From positions 1-53,963 of the forward strand of contig NIUT01000100.1 of the NCBI GenBank assembly GCA_002254365.1: DNA of 53,963 bases. Reading direction: 5' to 3'. The position numbers and the translations under genes were made by a program. The notes below the pieces were generated by a model. That model saw nothing but the letters and a program-made list of their open reading frames with translations. It ran no database searches and had not been told where the DNA came from. This DNA comes from Nitrospira sp. UW-LDO-01 (GTDB taxonomy: Bacteria > Nitrospirota > Nitrospiria > Nitrospirales > Nitrospiraceae). Numbering within the stretch: the stretch's first letter is position 1; each line of letters opens with the position of its first letter. Below, piece by piece: positions 42,985 through 53,156 of this stretch.

Positions 42985-45147
42985 ATGAGCAGGACGGAAC
43001 AGCAGACTGGCCGCAATAGCAGAGATTCCACATCCACACCAGCCAGACGCCTCCAACCAGCCGACAGTGGGTCTGGTTCCCGAAAGAATACTGAGCCGGC
43101 AAACGTGCCTCCGGGCAAGACATGGCTCTGGTTCGTATTCATCCTGGTCGCGAACTTCCTGCTTGGGAGGCTTCTGATCCCTACTCCGGAAGCGCCGATC
43201 ACAGTGCCCTATACCCTCTTCAAGCAGGAAGTTGGGAAAAAAAACGTCGCGGCGATCTACAGTCAAGGGGACACCATTACGGGCCGATTCACAACTTCAA
43301 TCGTATATCAGCCGTTGGGAGAAAAGGACTCGGGGTCCGGTGGCGAGACGAAAACGAAGAATGAAAAGAATTCAATACCCGGCGGTGAGATCAAATCGAC
43401 GGACGACCGCGGTAGAAGCACCGGTAGCCTGTCCCAAACAATCAGTGTGTTCATGACGACCTTGCCTGCTTTCGTAGACCCTGGCTTAGAACAATTCTTA
43501 ATTTCGAACGGGGTCGAGATTAGTGCGAAACCAATTCAAGAAGGTGCGAACCCATGGGCGACGATCTTTTTTAGCTTCGGCCCGGGTCTGCTCTTCATCG
43601 GCTTTTATATCTGGCTCTTCCGTCGGGCTGCGCAACAAGGCGGTGGCATGATGGGCGGAGGTCTGATGGGCATGGGCAAGAGCAGAGCCCGCCGCTATGA
43701 CCAGGAGCAAACTACGAAGGTGACCTTCGAAGATGTTGCCGGCATCGACGAAGCCGAAAATGAGCTGGTCGAGATCGTGGACTTTCTCAAGGATACTAAG
43801 AAATACACCCGCCTAGGAGGGACCGCTCCGAAAGGGGTGTTGCTGGTGGGCTCGCCGGGAACAGGGAAAACGCTTCTCGCAAAAGCTGTTGCAGGAGAAG
43901 CGGGGGTGCCCTTCTTCTCGATGAGCGCCGCGGAGTTTGTCGAGATGATCGTCGGAGTGGGCGCTGCGAGGGTGCGCGATCTCTTCAAGGAGGCACGCGA
44001 GAATGCTCCTGCAATCGTGTTCATCGACGAACTCGATGCCATCGGGCGCGCACGCGGGCAGATGGCAATCGGCGGATCCAGCGAACAGGAGCAAACGCTG
44101 AATCAAATCCTGACCGAGATGGACGGGTTCTCAAGTCGGCAAGGCATCATCGTCTTGGCGGCTACCAACCAGCCTGACGTATTAGACAAAGCCCTCCTGC
44201 GACCCGGACGATTCGACAGGCGGGTCGTGGTGAATCTCCCAGACAAGACAGGACGAGAGGCGATCCTGAAAGTCCACACCCGCAATGTCCCGCTCGCGCA
44301 CGACGCCATACTGGGAAACCTCGCTGCCCTGACGCCGGGGCTCTCGGGGGCCGATCTGAAAAATCTCGTCAATGAAGCCGCCTTACTGGGAGCTCGCCGC
44401 GAGCAACAGGAGGTCCGTCACAAGGACTTTCTCGACGCGCTCGAGAAGATCGTGCTCGGCCCAGAGCGCCCGATTCTCATGAGCCGATCCGACCGGGAAC
44501 GCATTGCCTATCATGAAGGGGGACACGCCATTCTCGGGCTCGTAGTGCCCGGCGCTGATCCAGTGAACCGGGTGACAATCGTGCCCCGCGGACAGGCTCT
44601 CGGTGTCACCTATCAGCGCCCCGACAGTGACCGCTATAACTATCCGGAAGCCTATTTGCGCGCAAGACTCATTGGAATGCTGGGGGGGCGTGCCGCGGAA
44701 GAAATTGTCTACGGGACCAAGACCACCGGGGCCGAAAACGACATCGAGCAAGCCACCGGTCTCGCCCGTCGAATGGTCACACGTTGGGGTATGAGTGAGC
44801 GGCTTGGCCTCGTGCAGCTCGCACCAAGAGAGAACCCTTATCTAACCGGCCTGAACGGTTACGGAGACGCGAGACCGTTCAGTGAAGAGACGGCTAAAGT
44901 CATTGACGCTGAGGTGCTCAAGATTATCGACGAGAGTTACAGCGCGGCCCGTCGGCTTCTCACCGTGCATCGCAAGCAACTTGATATGCTTGCCGAGGCC
45001 TTGCTTGCACGCGAGACACTCAACGAACTGGAGATTCTCGATGTGACCGGGCTCCCTCATGCTCCGGCCCTAGAGACTGGGAAGCTGCCCGATCCCGATG
45101 TCCGCAGCAGAAGTACTGACTCCTCTCCCGGGCAGCCGGTGGCATGA
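42985..45147 (+). CDS. ftsH: ATP-dependent zinc metalloprotease FtsH
   Basis: 720 residues. Two transmembrane helices (about 46-64 and 194-212) flank a ~130-residue outer domain with a hydrophilic insert at 112-150 not typical of housekeeping FtsH. AAA module: Walker A GSPGTGKT 289-296, Walker [10 protein letters not shown] 344-352, arginine-finger region LRPGRFDRR. Protease: HEGGH 510-514 (usual HEAGH) and third zinc ligand Asp586 ([10 protein letters not shown]). It should degrade membrane and unstable cytosolic proteins. The extended N-terminus (residues 1-45) is Ser- and Pro-rich. It may be an accessory copy. Confidence 0.93.
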   Translation: MSRTEQQTGRNSRDSTSTPARRLQPADSGSGSRKNTEPANVPPGKTWLWFVFILVANFLLGRLLIPTPEAPITVPYTLFKQEVGKKNVAAIYSQGDTITGRFTTSIVYQPLGEKDSGSGGETKTKNEKNSIPGGEIKSTDDRGRSTGSLSQTISVFMTTLPAFVDPGLEQFLISNGVEISAKPIQEGANPWATIFFSFGPGLLFIGFYIWLFRRAAQQGGGMMGGGLMGMGKSRARRYDQEQTTKVTFEDVAGIDEAENELVEIVDFLKDTKKYTRLGGTAPKGVLLVGSPGTGKTLLAKAVAGEAGVPFFSMSAAEFVEMIVGVGAARVRDLFKEARENAPAIVFIDELDAIGRARGQMAIGGSSEQEQTLNQILTEMDGFSSRQGIIVLAATNQPDVLDKALLRPGRFDRRVVVNLPDKTGREAILKVHTRNVPLAHDAILGNLAALTPGLSGADLKNLVNEAALLGARREQQEVRHKDFLDALEKIVLGPERPILMSRSDRERIAYHEGGHAILGLVVPGADPVNRVTIVPRGQALGVTYQRPDSDRYNYPEAYLRARLIGMLGGRAAEEIVYGTKTTGAENDIEQATGLARRMVTRWGMSERLGLVQLAPRENPYLTGLNGYGDARPFSEETAKVIDAEVLKIIDESYSAARRLLTVHRKQLDMLAEALLARETLNELEILDVTGLPHAPALETGKLPDPDVRSRSTDSSPGQPVA

Positions 45148-45150
45148 ATA

Positions 45151-45348
45151 TCATAGAAAACCTGACTTAGCCGGCGTAAATCGAGCGAGATCCATTGTAC
45201 GGGTCGGAGCGTAGACGGGAATCTCCAAAAGACTTTCATACAGATGCTTCAAGCGGGTATTGGTATAAATTATGGCAATCCCGGCGGCACGAATCAGCAG
45301 AATGCCGCTGGCGGACTCGAGTCTGAGAAATGTGCGAATACTACTCAT
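45151..45348 (-). pseudogene. N-terminal remnant of NhaA Na+/H+ antiporter
   Basis: From ATG 45348 the frame reads MSSIRTFLRLESASGILLI, then RAAGIAIIYTNTRLKHLYES, matching the first transmembrane helix region of NhaA. Similarity stops after about 45 residues, then a short unrelated tail and a stop. A full NhaA has some 380-400 residues, so this is a truncated relic. Confidence 0.7.
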
Positions 45349-45507
45349 TATCCCCAAGGCTCGCGGTGTCCAGGATGTTGTAATCATTCAGAGCCTGTTC
45401 TTCCGCTGCCAAGACCATACCGATCCCGCTGACCTGACATTGCGTTAGACCAAAGACGGTGAGTATGCTGAACGTCAGTTCAGTATAGATGCAACAGCTA
45501 CCACAGA

Positions 45508-45903
45508 ATGGAAGAGGGGAATGAACCAGTGGATTCGCTTATTACCTGGACAAAGGTCGTATACGCCCTACACGCATTCAGCCTACTGACCGGCATCATC
45601 GGTACAGCCACGGTCGTCGGCGCGTTCCTTACCGGCTGGCCTTCGATCATTGCGGTCATTCTCAACTACATGAAGCGGAGCGAAGTGCGGGACACTTGGC
45701 TTGAATCCCATTTTCGCTGGCAGATTCGAACGTTCTGGTTTGGACTGCTGTGGATGTCCCTTTGCGTAGTTTTCATCATTGCGACCTTTGGGATCGGCCT
45801 CCTCTTTATGTGGCTACCCATCACTCTCGTCGGACTCTGGTTCATCTACCGCATCGTTCGCGGCTGGGTGACTTTGAGCGACGCTCGGCCCATGTACGTA
45901 TGA
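45508..45903 (+). CDS. Inner-membrane protein, DUF4870-like
   Basis: 131 residues with three transmembrane segments (about 25-55, 75-95, 97-115) and the motif NYMKRSEVRDTWLESHFRWQ between the first two, which is typical of small DUF4870-like membrane proteins. GTG 45529 (GAGGGG upstream) is an alternative start. Function unknown. Confidence 0.8.
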   Translation: MEEGNEPVDSLITWTKVVYALHAFSLLTGIIGTATVVGAFLTGWPSIIAVILNYMKRSEVRDTWLESHFRWQIRTFWFGLLWMSLCVVFIIATFGIGLLFMWLPITLVGLWFIYRIVRGWVTLSDARPMYV

Positions 45904-46239
45904 GCAGGATGGCCGTCACGCTCACACAACTGACCCAACCCCATCCGGTCATAGGCTTCATCCATATACCTTTGCAACACCACAATAGAAAGCGTTCTCA
46001 CCTCTCACGGAGCCTGCCTCAGAAGACTTGGCCGAGTCAGAACTGACCCGGGAGCATGCTGTGATGCCTGTTGAGATACTCCAAGTAACTGCATGACTCT
46101 TGAGAGTCCCGCATCAGGAACTGCCCCTGTAGTTCTACTTGATCAACTTTCTCCATATTGCGTATAGCTGTACTAAGTAATGTGTGCTATCGTGCGCTCG
46201 ATCACTGAACCACACTGCGTTGCTCGGAGGTCCTTGGGT
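45904..46239. other. Intergenic region
   Basis: 336 bp between two plus-strand membrane protein genes. No gene or hairpin supported. GGAGGT at 46226-46231 is the ribosome binding site of the next gene. Confidence 0.3.
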
Positions 46240-46995
46240 ATGAATCATTGGTCCTACCTGTTTTATGCTCTTTTGCCCCTTGTCGTCTCGGTTGCCAACA
46301 TTTCAGAAGTACGCGCGCAGGCACCATCAGAGCATCAAAATGTCTCGACTGAAACTAGTGTTACCACTGATGATCATCACGATCACGGCAGTGGACGCTG
46401 GGAAGGATCACCGGAAGGCATTGCCTATTCCGAGTTTAACCATCACTTCGCCGGTGTCAGTGACATGCTATTTGGGTTTGCAGAGTTAGGCCAAGCGCTA
46501 CAGTATCCCCTGCCCCTATGGACCCGCCTTGCACTGCCGGCCACCCTCGGTGTAGTTGGAGTCTATAATATCATCTGGAGTGACCATGATGCCTGGCCCA
46601 TCGGCTCCCTCAGTTTTGCCGACACATTTTTCGGCCAGGATCGGGAAATTATTGAGCACAAGTTCTGTGGAATGATTGCCATAGTCATGGCCGTGTGCGA
46701 GGCACTCCGACGAACCGGCCATGTGCGACATCCCGCTTGGGTGGCTCCACTGGTATTCTTAACCCTGGCCGGAAGTCTCTTGCTCTTCGTTCATTCCCAC
46801 GCGAATCATCCCGGCGCGGCTAGGATCGACCTGCATCATGCAGTGTTGGGAAGCGTGGGTGTCTGTGCGGGCCTGGCGAAAGGCCTCGCCTCCTGGCTGC
46901 CCGGCACCTCACCTCTCATGAGAAAACGGTTAGAGGTTATCTGGGGGGGATGCGTGGTTCTCTTTGGTCTGCTGCTGGTCGTCTATTCTGAATAG
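46240..46995 (+). CDS. Histidine-rich multi-span membrane protein
   Basis: About 251 residues from ATG 46240 (GGAGGT, 8 bp upstream). A signal-like first helix is followed by a His/Asp cluster (TTDDHHDHGSGRW) and about five transmembrane segments. Histidines recur near membrane faces (FNHHFAGV, FVHSHANHPG, RIDLHHAVLG), suggesting metal or heme binding. Family not recognised; copper-resistance-like roles are a guess. Confidence 0.7.
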   Translation: MNHWSYLFYALLPLVVSVANISEVRAQAPSEHQNVSTETSVTTDDHHDHGSGRWEGSPEGIAYSEFNHHFAGVSDMLFGFAELGQALQYPLPLWTRLALPATLGVVGVYNIIWSDHDAWPIGSLSFADTFFGQDREIIEHKFCGMIAIVMAVCEALRRTGHVRHPAWVAPLVFLTLAGSLLLFVHSHANHPGAARIDLHHAVLGSVGVCAGLAKGLASWLPGTSPLMRKRLEVIWGGCVVLFGLLLVVYSE

Positions 46996-47215
46996 AGCAG
47001 ATGGGGAGGCTTCTGAGTAATTGAAACCTCCTACCTGACGATTCCATCCATAACGGTCTGTCACCAAACGGGCAAGACCCCATACGAGGCTCGCAAGCGA
47101 ACGCCTGAGAGGCCGCTGCATACGTGAAGCAGTATGCGGAGGTCCCTGTTCAAAATAGGGATCGTTACCCCTGTGATTCTTACTCCCAATATCGATGAGG
47201 TCGTTTTGTACAATG

Positions 47216-47291
47216 TGGAGCCGGCGACCCGGATTGAACGGGCGACCTGCGGTTTACGAAACCGCTGCTCTACCAACTGAGCTACGCCGGC
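47216..47291 (-). tRNA. tRNA-Thr (anticodon CGT)
   Basis: Minus-strand cloverleaf: acceptor GCCGGCG paired with CGCCGGC, anticodon loop TTCGTAA with anticodon CGT (complement of 47256-47258), T arm loop TTCAATC, discriminator T and encoded CCA. It reads ACG. Confidence 0.96.
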
Positions 47292-47394
47292 ACCTTGGTA
47301 AGACTGGAGGATGGCCTGACAGGAAAATATTCGGTCATGATAGCGACCACCAGCGTGGCTGTCAATTGCAGTCTGCCGTGCTGGCCCAAGCCCA

Positions 47395-49467
47395 TCATGG
47401 CCCAACCTGCATGAAGTTGGGACGTGGTGTTGAGGGACCTGCAGGAGTCTCCGGCGCTTTCTGGATCACCGGAGGTTTGGGATTGTTTCCTCTGGCGATG
47501 GGATAGATCCGAGCCATGCCTCCTCGACCGACCTGCGGCAAGCAGAGAGGCTCCTGCCTGCTTTTCAATTGGTCACGGGTGACCTGAATAACCTGGTTTC
47601 TCGCATAGGTGCAGAGTTCCCCTGCCGTCACAGTACTATCCCGATTGAGATCGGCCACGCCTTGTAGTCCCCTCAGGAGATAGTACGTGAACAACCCGTG
47701 TTTGCTGTGGTCGTGCGCCTGGGCTTCCTGCAATTTCAGGTTGCCCACCATCCACATCTCCACATCCTTCCCCGCATCACTACGCCCGGATTCCCAATCC
47801 GGTTGGGGGATGGTGGCTAGATCGGCACCAGGCGCGGGATCCAACGAAACATCAAAGACGAGCACTGCCCTGCGAATCGGAAGTCGTTGGATCGCCTCCT
47901 GCAACTGACGGAGAGGATAGACTCCAGTTGGAGCAGCCGGCGCCCCATCGTACGCCATCAACGACACGGCCCCACTGGCGCCATCAACCAGGGCACGACC
48001 AGAAAAAAACACATAGAGGTCGGTGGCTGCATCTGCTTTCTTTCGCAACCACTTATCAAACGTTTCTTTAAACTCTCCTAGCTGGGCTTGGCGATCGAGC
48101 AGCACTCGCATCCGTTCACGGGGTACATTCCCGATTGTGTGAAAGTATTCTGCCATCACCGCCGCATCGTGGCTGGCATGGCTGACCACCGGCACCTGTT
48201 CGTCGTGAAAGCGTCCGACACCGATTGAGATAATCACGGCCTTCGGCTCCTTAAACGCCGTGAGTGTGCTTGGCAACTGATCGACATCCGGAGCCATCAT
48301 ATTCTCAGCCTGCTTGGACTTCGCCCCGAAGACAAAGATCTTGGGCGGCGGCACAAGGCCCAGTGGGCTTGCGGACCGCAAGCTCAGCGAGAGTTCGCCA
48401 TGGCTGGTTGATTCCGTGGCGGTGACATGCTTGGTAAGCGTGGCTCGCTTGACCTCGCCCGGTTGGAGCGTCCCAACCGCCATCTCACCCGGAAATACAC
48501 CGGCGAGCTTATCCTTCCCTTCCATCACAAGGACGACATCCTTGGCGTCCACCGGCCCTTCATTCTTGACCTCGACTTCAATCGTGATGGACTCGTCAGG
48601 GTCCAGAAACTGGTCTCGGCTTTCATCCCGAATAATCGCCCGAAAATTGACGTGCGCAGGCTGAACCACTTCGGAAGGAGTCGCCTGGACGGGTTGAGTC
48701 AGTTCCGGGGCAGCAGGAGCAGGTATGACAGCAGCCCCAGAGATAGGGGCCGTTGGTTCAGGTTTGGATTGCCCAGCAATCGACTTCCATGTGTCTTTCG
48801 TCGCAGCATACTCTCGTATCTGGGATGAGAGCGCCATCTGCTTGGCCAACCCGTCCGCCACCGAGTCAATGGCTTCCTGCAGAATTCCATCCAACCCTTC
48901 AACCACACAAGACCGTTCAGCGACGGTCACCGTCCCACGCCCAACGCCTTCGAGCTTCTTACTGAAAAGCACCGTCCCATCGCGAGCCAGGAATACCATT
49001 TCCATTCCCAAAGTTGCCGTAGCTGGATAGCTTCCATGGCCTTGAGGTGGAACAGCCAGATTGATTCGTCTGGTGCCAACGCCAACTTCAATTGCCCCAT
49101 CGGAGGCGAGGGGCTCCTCGGCTTGATTCTCCGTGGTGACTTGGGTGAACGTGCGGTTCAATTGTTTTGGAACGGACGTGATCAACCGATCAGCAAGAGC
49201 CATCGTCCTTTTTTCACCGCAGGGGGTGTCGTAGGATACTTCAGCGGCAGTGACGCTGGGGGAGAACCAAACGGCAGGTGTGAGAGAAACCGTTTGTGGG
49301 CTCACGGTCGGCGGTGTACGGGTGAGAACGGAGCACCCTACAACGATCAGGATAAGCCCTGCCAGGCTACCGCAGCTGACTAGATCACCTCGCAACGTTG
49401 CACGTTGGATGGAAGGAGTTGTGAGATTCTTCACAGAGTGTTTATACAGAATTCGGTGTGGCGTCAC
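47395..49467 (-). CDS. Lipoprotein with inactive caspase-like domain
   Basis: 690 residues. Lipoprotein signal with lipobox GC at Cys45 (LAGLILIVVGC). A Pro-rich linker (235-270), an Ig-like domain (residues 273-380, DESITIEVEVKNEGPVDAKD) and a peptidase C14 (caspase/metacaspase) domain from about residue 405 (KAVIISIGVGRF). The catalytic His position in FFSGRA is Arg491 and the Cys position in FDVSLD is Ser541, so it should not cleave peptides. Start (GTG 49467) has no ribosome binding site; TTG near residue 25 is an alternative. Confidence 0.82.
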   Translation of the reverse strand: MTPHRILYKHSVKNLTTPSIQRATLRGDLVSCGSLAGLILIVVGCSVLTRTPPTVSPQTVSLTPAVWFSPSVTAAEVSYDTPCGEKRTMALADRLITSVPKQLNRTFTQVTTENQAEEPLASDGAIEVGVGTRRINLAVPPQGHGSYPATATLGMEMVFLARDGTVLFSKKLEGVGRGTVTVAERSCVVEGLDGILQEAIDSVADGLAKQMALSSQIREYAATKDTWKSIAGQSKPEPTAPISGAAVIPAPAAPELTQPVQATPSEVVQPAHVNFRAIIRDESRDQFLDPDESITIEVEVKNEGPVDAKDVVLVMEGKDKLAGVFPGEMAVGTLQPGEVKRATLTKHVTATESTSHGELSLSLRSASPLGLVPPPKIFVFGAKSKQAENMMAPDVDQLPSTLTAFKEPKAVIISIGVGRFHDEQVPVVSHASHDAAVMAEYFHTIGNVPRERMRVLLDRQAQLGEFKETFDKWLRKKADAATDLYVFFSGRALVDGASGAVSLMAYDGAPAAPTGVYPLRQLQEAIQRLPIRRAVLVFDVSLDPAPGADLATIPQPDWESGRSDAGKDVEMWMVGNLKLQEAQAHDHSKHGLFTYYLLRGLQGVADLNRDSTVTAGELCTYARNQVIQVTRDQLKSRQEPLCLPQVGRGGMARIYPIARGNNPKPPVIQKAPETPAGPSTPRPNFMQVGP

Positions 49468-49518
49468 AACCGGTCAAGGCCCGTTGACAGCCAATTTCCG
49501 CTGGGCTAAGGTCGCAGC

Positions 49519-50412
49519 ATGTCCGCCCCCGTCGCTTCCTCATCAGCGGTTTCGTCTGTCACGCCTTGGTCTGCTCTGGCCAGATTGATCCGCCTGCCGA
49601 ACCAAACCGGCACGTATTTGTTACTCTTGCCCACCTTGTGGGCGTTGGTCCTCGCAGCCCGGGGAATCCCACCCTTGAAGCTACTCGTGGTGTTTATTGG
49701 AGGCGCATTCATCATGCGAAGCGCTGGTGTCATTATGAACGATTTAGCCGATCAGGCCTTCGATCGACAGGTGACCCGCACCAAGACTCGCCCACTGGCC
49801 TCCGGAGAGTTGTCTCGCCTGCAAGCTTATACGCTGCTGGGCCTGTTGTTACTAGTTGCGGCGGGCCTGCTGCTCCTACTTCCCCCATTTGTTGCCTGGC
49901 TTTCCCCCGTTGCCGTGGGTTTAGCAGCGTTGTATCCCTTCACTAAACGATGGATCCATATCCCTCAGGCCATGCTAGGGATTGCATTCGGCTGGGGCGC
50001 TATCATGGCCTGGGCTGCAGTCCGGGAGCAAATCGAACTCTCTGCTTGGCTTCTCTTTGGTGCCACCACCGTGTGGGCCATAGCCTACGACACGATCTAT
50101 GCCTTACAAGACCTAGAAGATGACCGGCAAGTGGGAGTCAAATCAGCGGCACTCTACCTCGGCGCATCGCTCCATCACGGAGTGGGCCTTGCGTTCGCAA
50201 CCATGCTGGCCCTTTTCACCATCACCGGTTGGCTCAACCAGTTGCAATGGCCTTTTTATTGTACACTGGCGGGTGTGGGGCTATTTTTTATGAACCAGGT
50301 GAGACGCCTTCAACAACCAGTCTCTCCAGCCGACGCGTTCGCCATGTTCCGCAGTCATATTTGGGCAGGCCTTGCGCTCCTGTTTGGACTGCTTTCAGGT
50401 TTATTAGCCTAG
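49519..50412 (+). CDS. ubiA: UbiA-family prenyltransferase (4-hydroxybenzoate polyprenyltransferase type)
   Basis: 297 residues, about nine transmembrane helices. Both Mg-binding motifs are present: NDLADQAFDRQ (residues 74-84) with TKTRPLASG, and DLEDDRQVG preceded by YDTIYALQD. It attaches a polyprenyl chain to an aromatic acid in quinone or related lipid biosynthesis. The 4-hydroxybenzoate-type motif RTKTRPL supports that substrate class; the exact product is not certain. Divergent from the lipoprotein gene. Confidence 0.88.
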   Translation: MSAPVASSSAVSSVTPWSALARLIRLPNQTGTYLLLLPTLWALVLAARGIPPLKLLVVFIGGAFIMRSAGVIMNDLADQAFDRQVTRTKTRPLASGELSRLQAYTLLGLLLLVAAGLLLLLPPFVAWLSPVAVGLAALYPFTKRWIHIPQAMLGIAFGWGAIMAWAAVREQIELSAWLLFGATTVWAIAYDTIYALQDLEDDRQVGVKSAALYLGASLHHGVGLAFATMLALFTITGWLNQLQWPFYCTLAGVGLFFMNQVRRLQQPVSPADAFAMFRSHIWAGLALLFGLLSGLLA

Positions 50413-50522
50413 CAGAAGAACAGCCTTTTGATCATGCATAGTAGAAGCGCGCCATTCGACGCTGTTCTTCATAGGATGACCCTATGACCTTAGGCTGACG
50501 GCTAAGCTGAGTGCACAACCTG

Positions 50523-51548
50523 TTAGGGCTTCTCAACCGGCTTCACAACAGCCGGTTCCTCCTTAGGGGCTCTAAGCGTAGACACATAAAGAGTGACCGC
50601 TTTCGCATCCGCATCATTGAGGCCCAAGGCCGGCATACGAGTATGTGTATCCATCGCCTGCGGATTCTTCAGCCAGCGGTAGATCCATGTGGCATTCAGC
50701 CGAAACCCAGCCCGATCAAGCGCGGGACCAATCTTTCCACCTTCGCCTGCCAAATTATGACACCCGTTACACCCATACTTGTTTTCGTAGAGTTGTTTCC
50801 CACGATCGACCAATTTTGCCGTCTCGGACGGTTTGACCGTCAGGTCAGGCCTGGGAACACTCACCCCTTTGCCAGGTCTGGTCGAGAAATTATTCAGTGC
50901 GATCTGTGCAACATCCATTTCTTTCTTAGCCTGCACCATTGCGGCTTGTTCAGCCGCGTAGGCAGACTCATCGACATCCACATCTTTCTTCAGTTGCTCA
51001 CTCTTTCGCTCGGCTTCGTCACTGGCTTTCTTTTCCGCGGCCTCATAGGCCTGCTTCGCTTGCTCGAACTTGGTCTGTGAGACCTTCAGTCCTTCTTCCA
51101 GCGAGGTCTTGCGTGCCGCGACATTAAACTCCATCTTCATACCATGCAATGTGCGGACATGCCCGACGATCGCCCACACCTCATCCTCCGATAGCGTATA
51201 CTTGAACGTTGGCATGGTCGGCACCGCAAAATCATCGTCTCCAATCGGATCGCCGCCTTCTTCAGTGGTGTCCAACATGTCGCGTGAGATCGTCGCGAAG
51301 AGCTCCTCATCCTTGAACGTGCCCATCTCAGATTTATTCGACAGATCCTTTGGTTTTGGATCCGGCATCGATGACCAATTGAAGCCTTCGTTCTGCTTAC
51401 CGCTTTCCCCGTGACAATCACTGCAGTAGTGGGTATAGAGCTCATGACCTCGCTTCTCTTGCTCGTTGGCGCAGCCGCCAGTGAGCACCGCCAAGCCGCC
51501 GATCATCCCCACCGCTAATCCAATGACACCCAGCCGTGCCGCCTTCAT
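50523..51548 (-). CDS. Diheme cytochrome c lipoprotein
   Basis: About 341 residues from ATG 51548, which overlaps the stop of the preceding gene as ATGA. Lipobox Cys26, then heme motifs CSDCH (Cys42, Cys45, His46) and CNGCH (Cys260, Cys263, His264), separated by a long coiled-coil-like linker (about 150-215). GPALDRAGFR near the second heme is typical of mono-heme cytochrome c domains. It should shuttle electrons at the outer face of the cytoplasmic membrane. Confidence 0.88.
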   Translation of the reverse strand: MKAARLGVIGLAVGMIGGLAVLTGGCANEQEKRGHELYTHYCSDCHGESGKQNEGFNWSSMPDPKPKDLSNKSEMGTFKDEELFATISRDMLDTTEEGGDPIGDDDFAVPTMPTFKYTLSEDEVWAIVGHVRTLHGMKMEFNVAARKTSLEEGLKVSQTKFEQAKQAYEAAEKKASDEAERKSEQLKKDVDVDESAYAAEQAAMVQAKKEMDVAQIALNNFSTRPGKGVSVPRPDLTVKPSETAKLVDRGKQLYENKYGCNGCHNLAGEGGKIGPALDRAGFRLNATWIYRWLKNPQAMDTHTRMPALGLNDADAKAVTLYVSTLRAPKEEPAVVKPVEKP

Positions 51549-52378
51549 GCTGACTGCCCTTTCTTGAGTTTTCGGATCAGGACAAACTGGAACCCCAAGG
51601 CCAATGCAGCCGCAATCGCTGCGTACATATAACCGGAATAGTCCGGCGGGGCATCGGCCCGGAAATACCACCAGGACGAGACGGCCTTTTGGGACCCCTT
51701 CTCTACCAGATCTCCAGCGCCATCTTTCCGACCATCCCAGACCGCAAAAGCAATACTGATGAATTGACCCGGGGAAATTTGCACATCCTCTTCGGCATGT
51801 CCAGTGGCCAAATCTCGAGAAAATACCACCTTCCAGGTCCCGTTCGAATAGGCACCTTTCGCCTTCACATCCTGATGCTCTTGCGCCTTCAAGGTGCCGA
51901 AACCTTTTGCATTCATATCAACGGCTTTACCCGCCTTGTTCTTCCAGAACCAGATATTGACCGGCCCACCTTCAACCTGCAGCATTGGCTGGCCATGCGC
52001 AAAGTGCGCTTTCTTATCCCCCACCATGAACTCAAGCGCAGCGGCATCGTCCGGATCCTGGGTAGGATCGGTATATTCAACAAGCACAGCCACTTGTTTC
52101 CCATCATGAAGGGCACGCACAATCACATCCTTGACTGTCACTTCCTGGATCCGATTCTGCCAATGTACCTGTGGGGACATTGGGAACGTGGCAGCCGGTG
52201 CCGTACTCCAGGCTGCCGCACTCGGATCGTCCACGGGGACTCCCCCTGTCATCAGCGTAGCCCGCACCGAAACACTCTCCTGAGCAAAGCCAATCGTTGC
52301 CGCCCCAACCATGATCGCCGTAAGCACACCGATCCCACCACGCAGAACCTGCCGTATAATCTGATTCGCCGGTTTCAT
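51545..52378 (-). CDS. Ethylbenzene dehydrogenase-type heme b subunit (EB_dh domain)
   Basis: About 277 residues from ATG 52378 (GAGGG upstream). Signal peptide, then an EB_dh domain (as in the gamma subunit of type II DMSO reductases such as nitrite oxidoreductase, ethylbenzene dehydrogenase and chlorate reductase): AVLVEYTDPTQDPDDAA, PVNIWFWKN, WKVVFSRDL, FAVWDGRKDGAG, SSWWYF. Unlike soluble gamma subunits it ends with a C-terminal transmembrane helix (MYAAIAAALALGFQFVLIRK). It could be an NXR gamma-like or a membrane-anchored electron carrier; no molybdoenzyme gene is in view. Confidence 0.85.
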   Translation of the reverse strand: MKPANQIIRQVLRGGIGVLTAIMVGAATIGFAQESVSVRATLMTGGVPVDDPSAAAWSTAPAATFPMSPQVHWQNRIQEVTVKDVIVRALHDGKQVAVLVEYTDPTQDPDDAAALEFMVGDKKAHFAHGQPMLQVEGGPVNIWFWKNKAGKAVDMNAKGFGTLKAQEHQDVKAKGAYSNGTWKVVFSRDLATGHAEEDVQISPGQFISIAFAVWDGRKDGAGDLVEKGSQKAVSSWWYFRADAPPDYSGYMYAAIAAALALGFQFVLIRKLKKGQSA

Positions 52379-52430
52379 GCTGCCCTCATTCTCCCTACAC
52401 ACCTATGTCCATCCACACGCTACGGCTCCC

Positions 52431-53147
52431 CTACTCCCAGGTTCGTGGTGACTGGTGGGCTCCGTCGTACTCTCCCATGATAATCTTCCAAATCCATTCG
52501 TCAGGTAACTCAACTTCCCAGCGAGGCATCGCAGATTTCCACGGTGCCCCTTCGATTGGAAGGCCAATACCACCTTTCTTAATTCGCCAAAACAGATAAC
52601 TCTCTTGCAACATGGCGATCGTCGTCGGATCAGCGAAATTGGCTGGCGCTGGAATATACCCACGAGCAGCTGGCCCCTTCCCATCAAAGTTTCCCCCATG
52701 GCAGGGTGAGCAGTAGGCTGCGTAAAACCCTTTGCCCTGCATAATGTTTTCTGGAGTCTTTGGAACAGGGTTTGAGAGACCGGTGTATTCCCCAGGCGGT
52801 GCGGGATGAATCGTCCGGCTTTCCGTCGGTGGAAGGTCACTCACTGCGGTACTCCCATACGTTTGCCATCCGACCAGTAATGGAAAGAGGATGAAAACCC
52901 CGTAACGAAGTGCTTGGAGACCGCCGATGTTCTCACCCGTGAGAAACCGTTGGATGGGTCCCCAGAAAGCATCCTTGGACTCTCCGCTGAGTGTCTCAAA
53001 GATGACGATCCCAGACGCCGTCAGAAGCAGATAGAGAATAATCAAGCTGGATGGCAATGGGGCTGAGCCCGGTATATTTGGCAATACAAATTTCAGAAAC
53101 GCATACATGCCTACCATGAGAATGATCGGCTTCCCTAACGCCCCCAT
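52431..53147 (-). CDS. Membrane-anchored cytochrome c
   Basis: 238 residues. N-terminal half has three membrane segments (about 5-25, 33-55 and 80-97). The C-terminal half is a monoheme cytochrome c: CSPCHGG followed by GKGPAARGYIPAPANFADP, with MPRWE as probable Met ligand. It is 9 bp after the next cytochrome gene on this strand. Confidence 0.88.
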   Translation of the reverse strand: MGALGKPIILMVGMYAFLKFVLPNIPGSAPLPSSLIILYLLLTASGIVIFETLSGESKDAFWGPIQRFLTGENIGGLQALRYGVFILFPLLVGWQTYGSTAVSDLPPTESRTIHPAPPGEYTGLSNPVPKTPENIMQGKGFYAAYCSPCHGGNFDGKGPAARGYIPAPANFADPTTIAMLQESYLFWRIKKGGIGLPIEGAPWKSAMPRWEVELPDEWIWKIIMGEYDGAHQSPRTWE

Positions 53148-53156
53148 ACATGCCTC

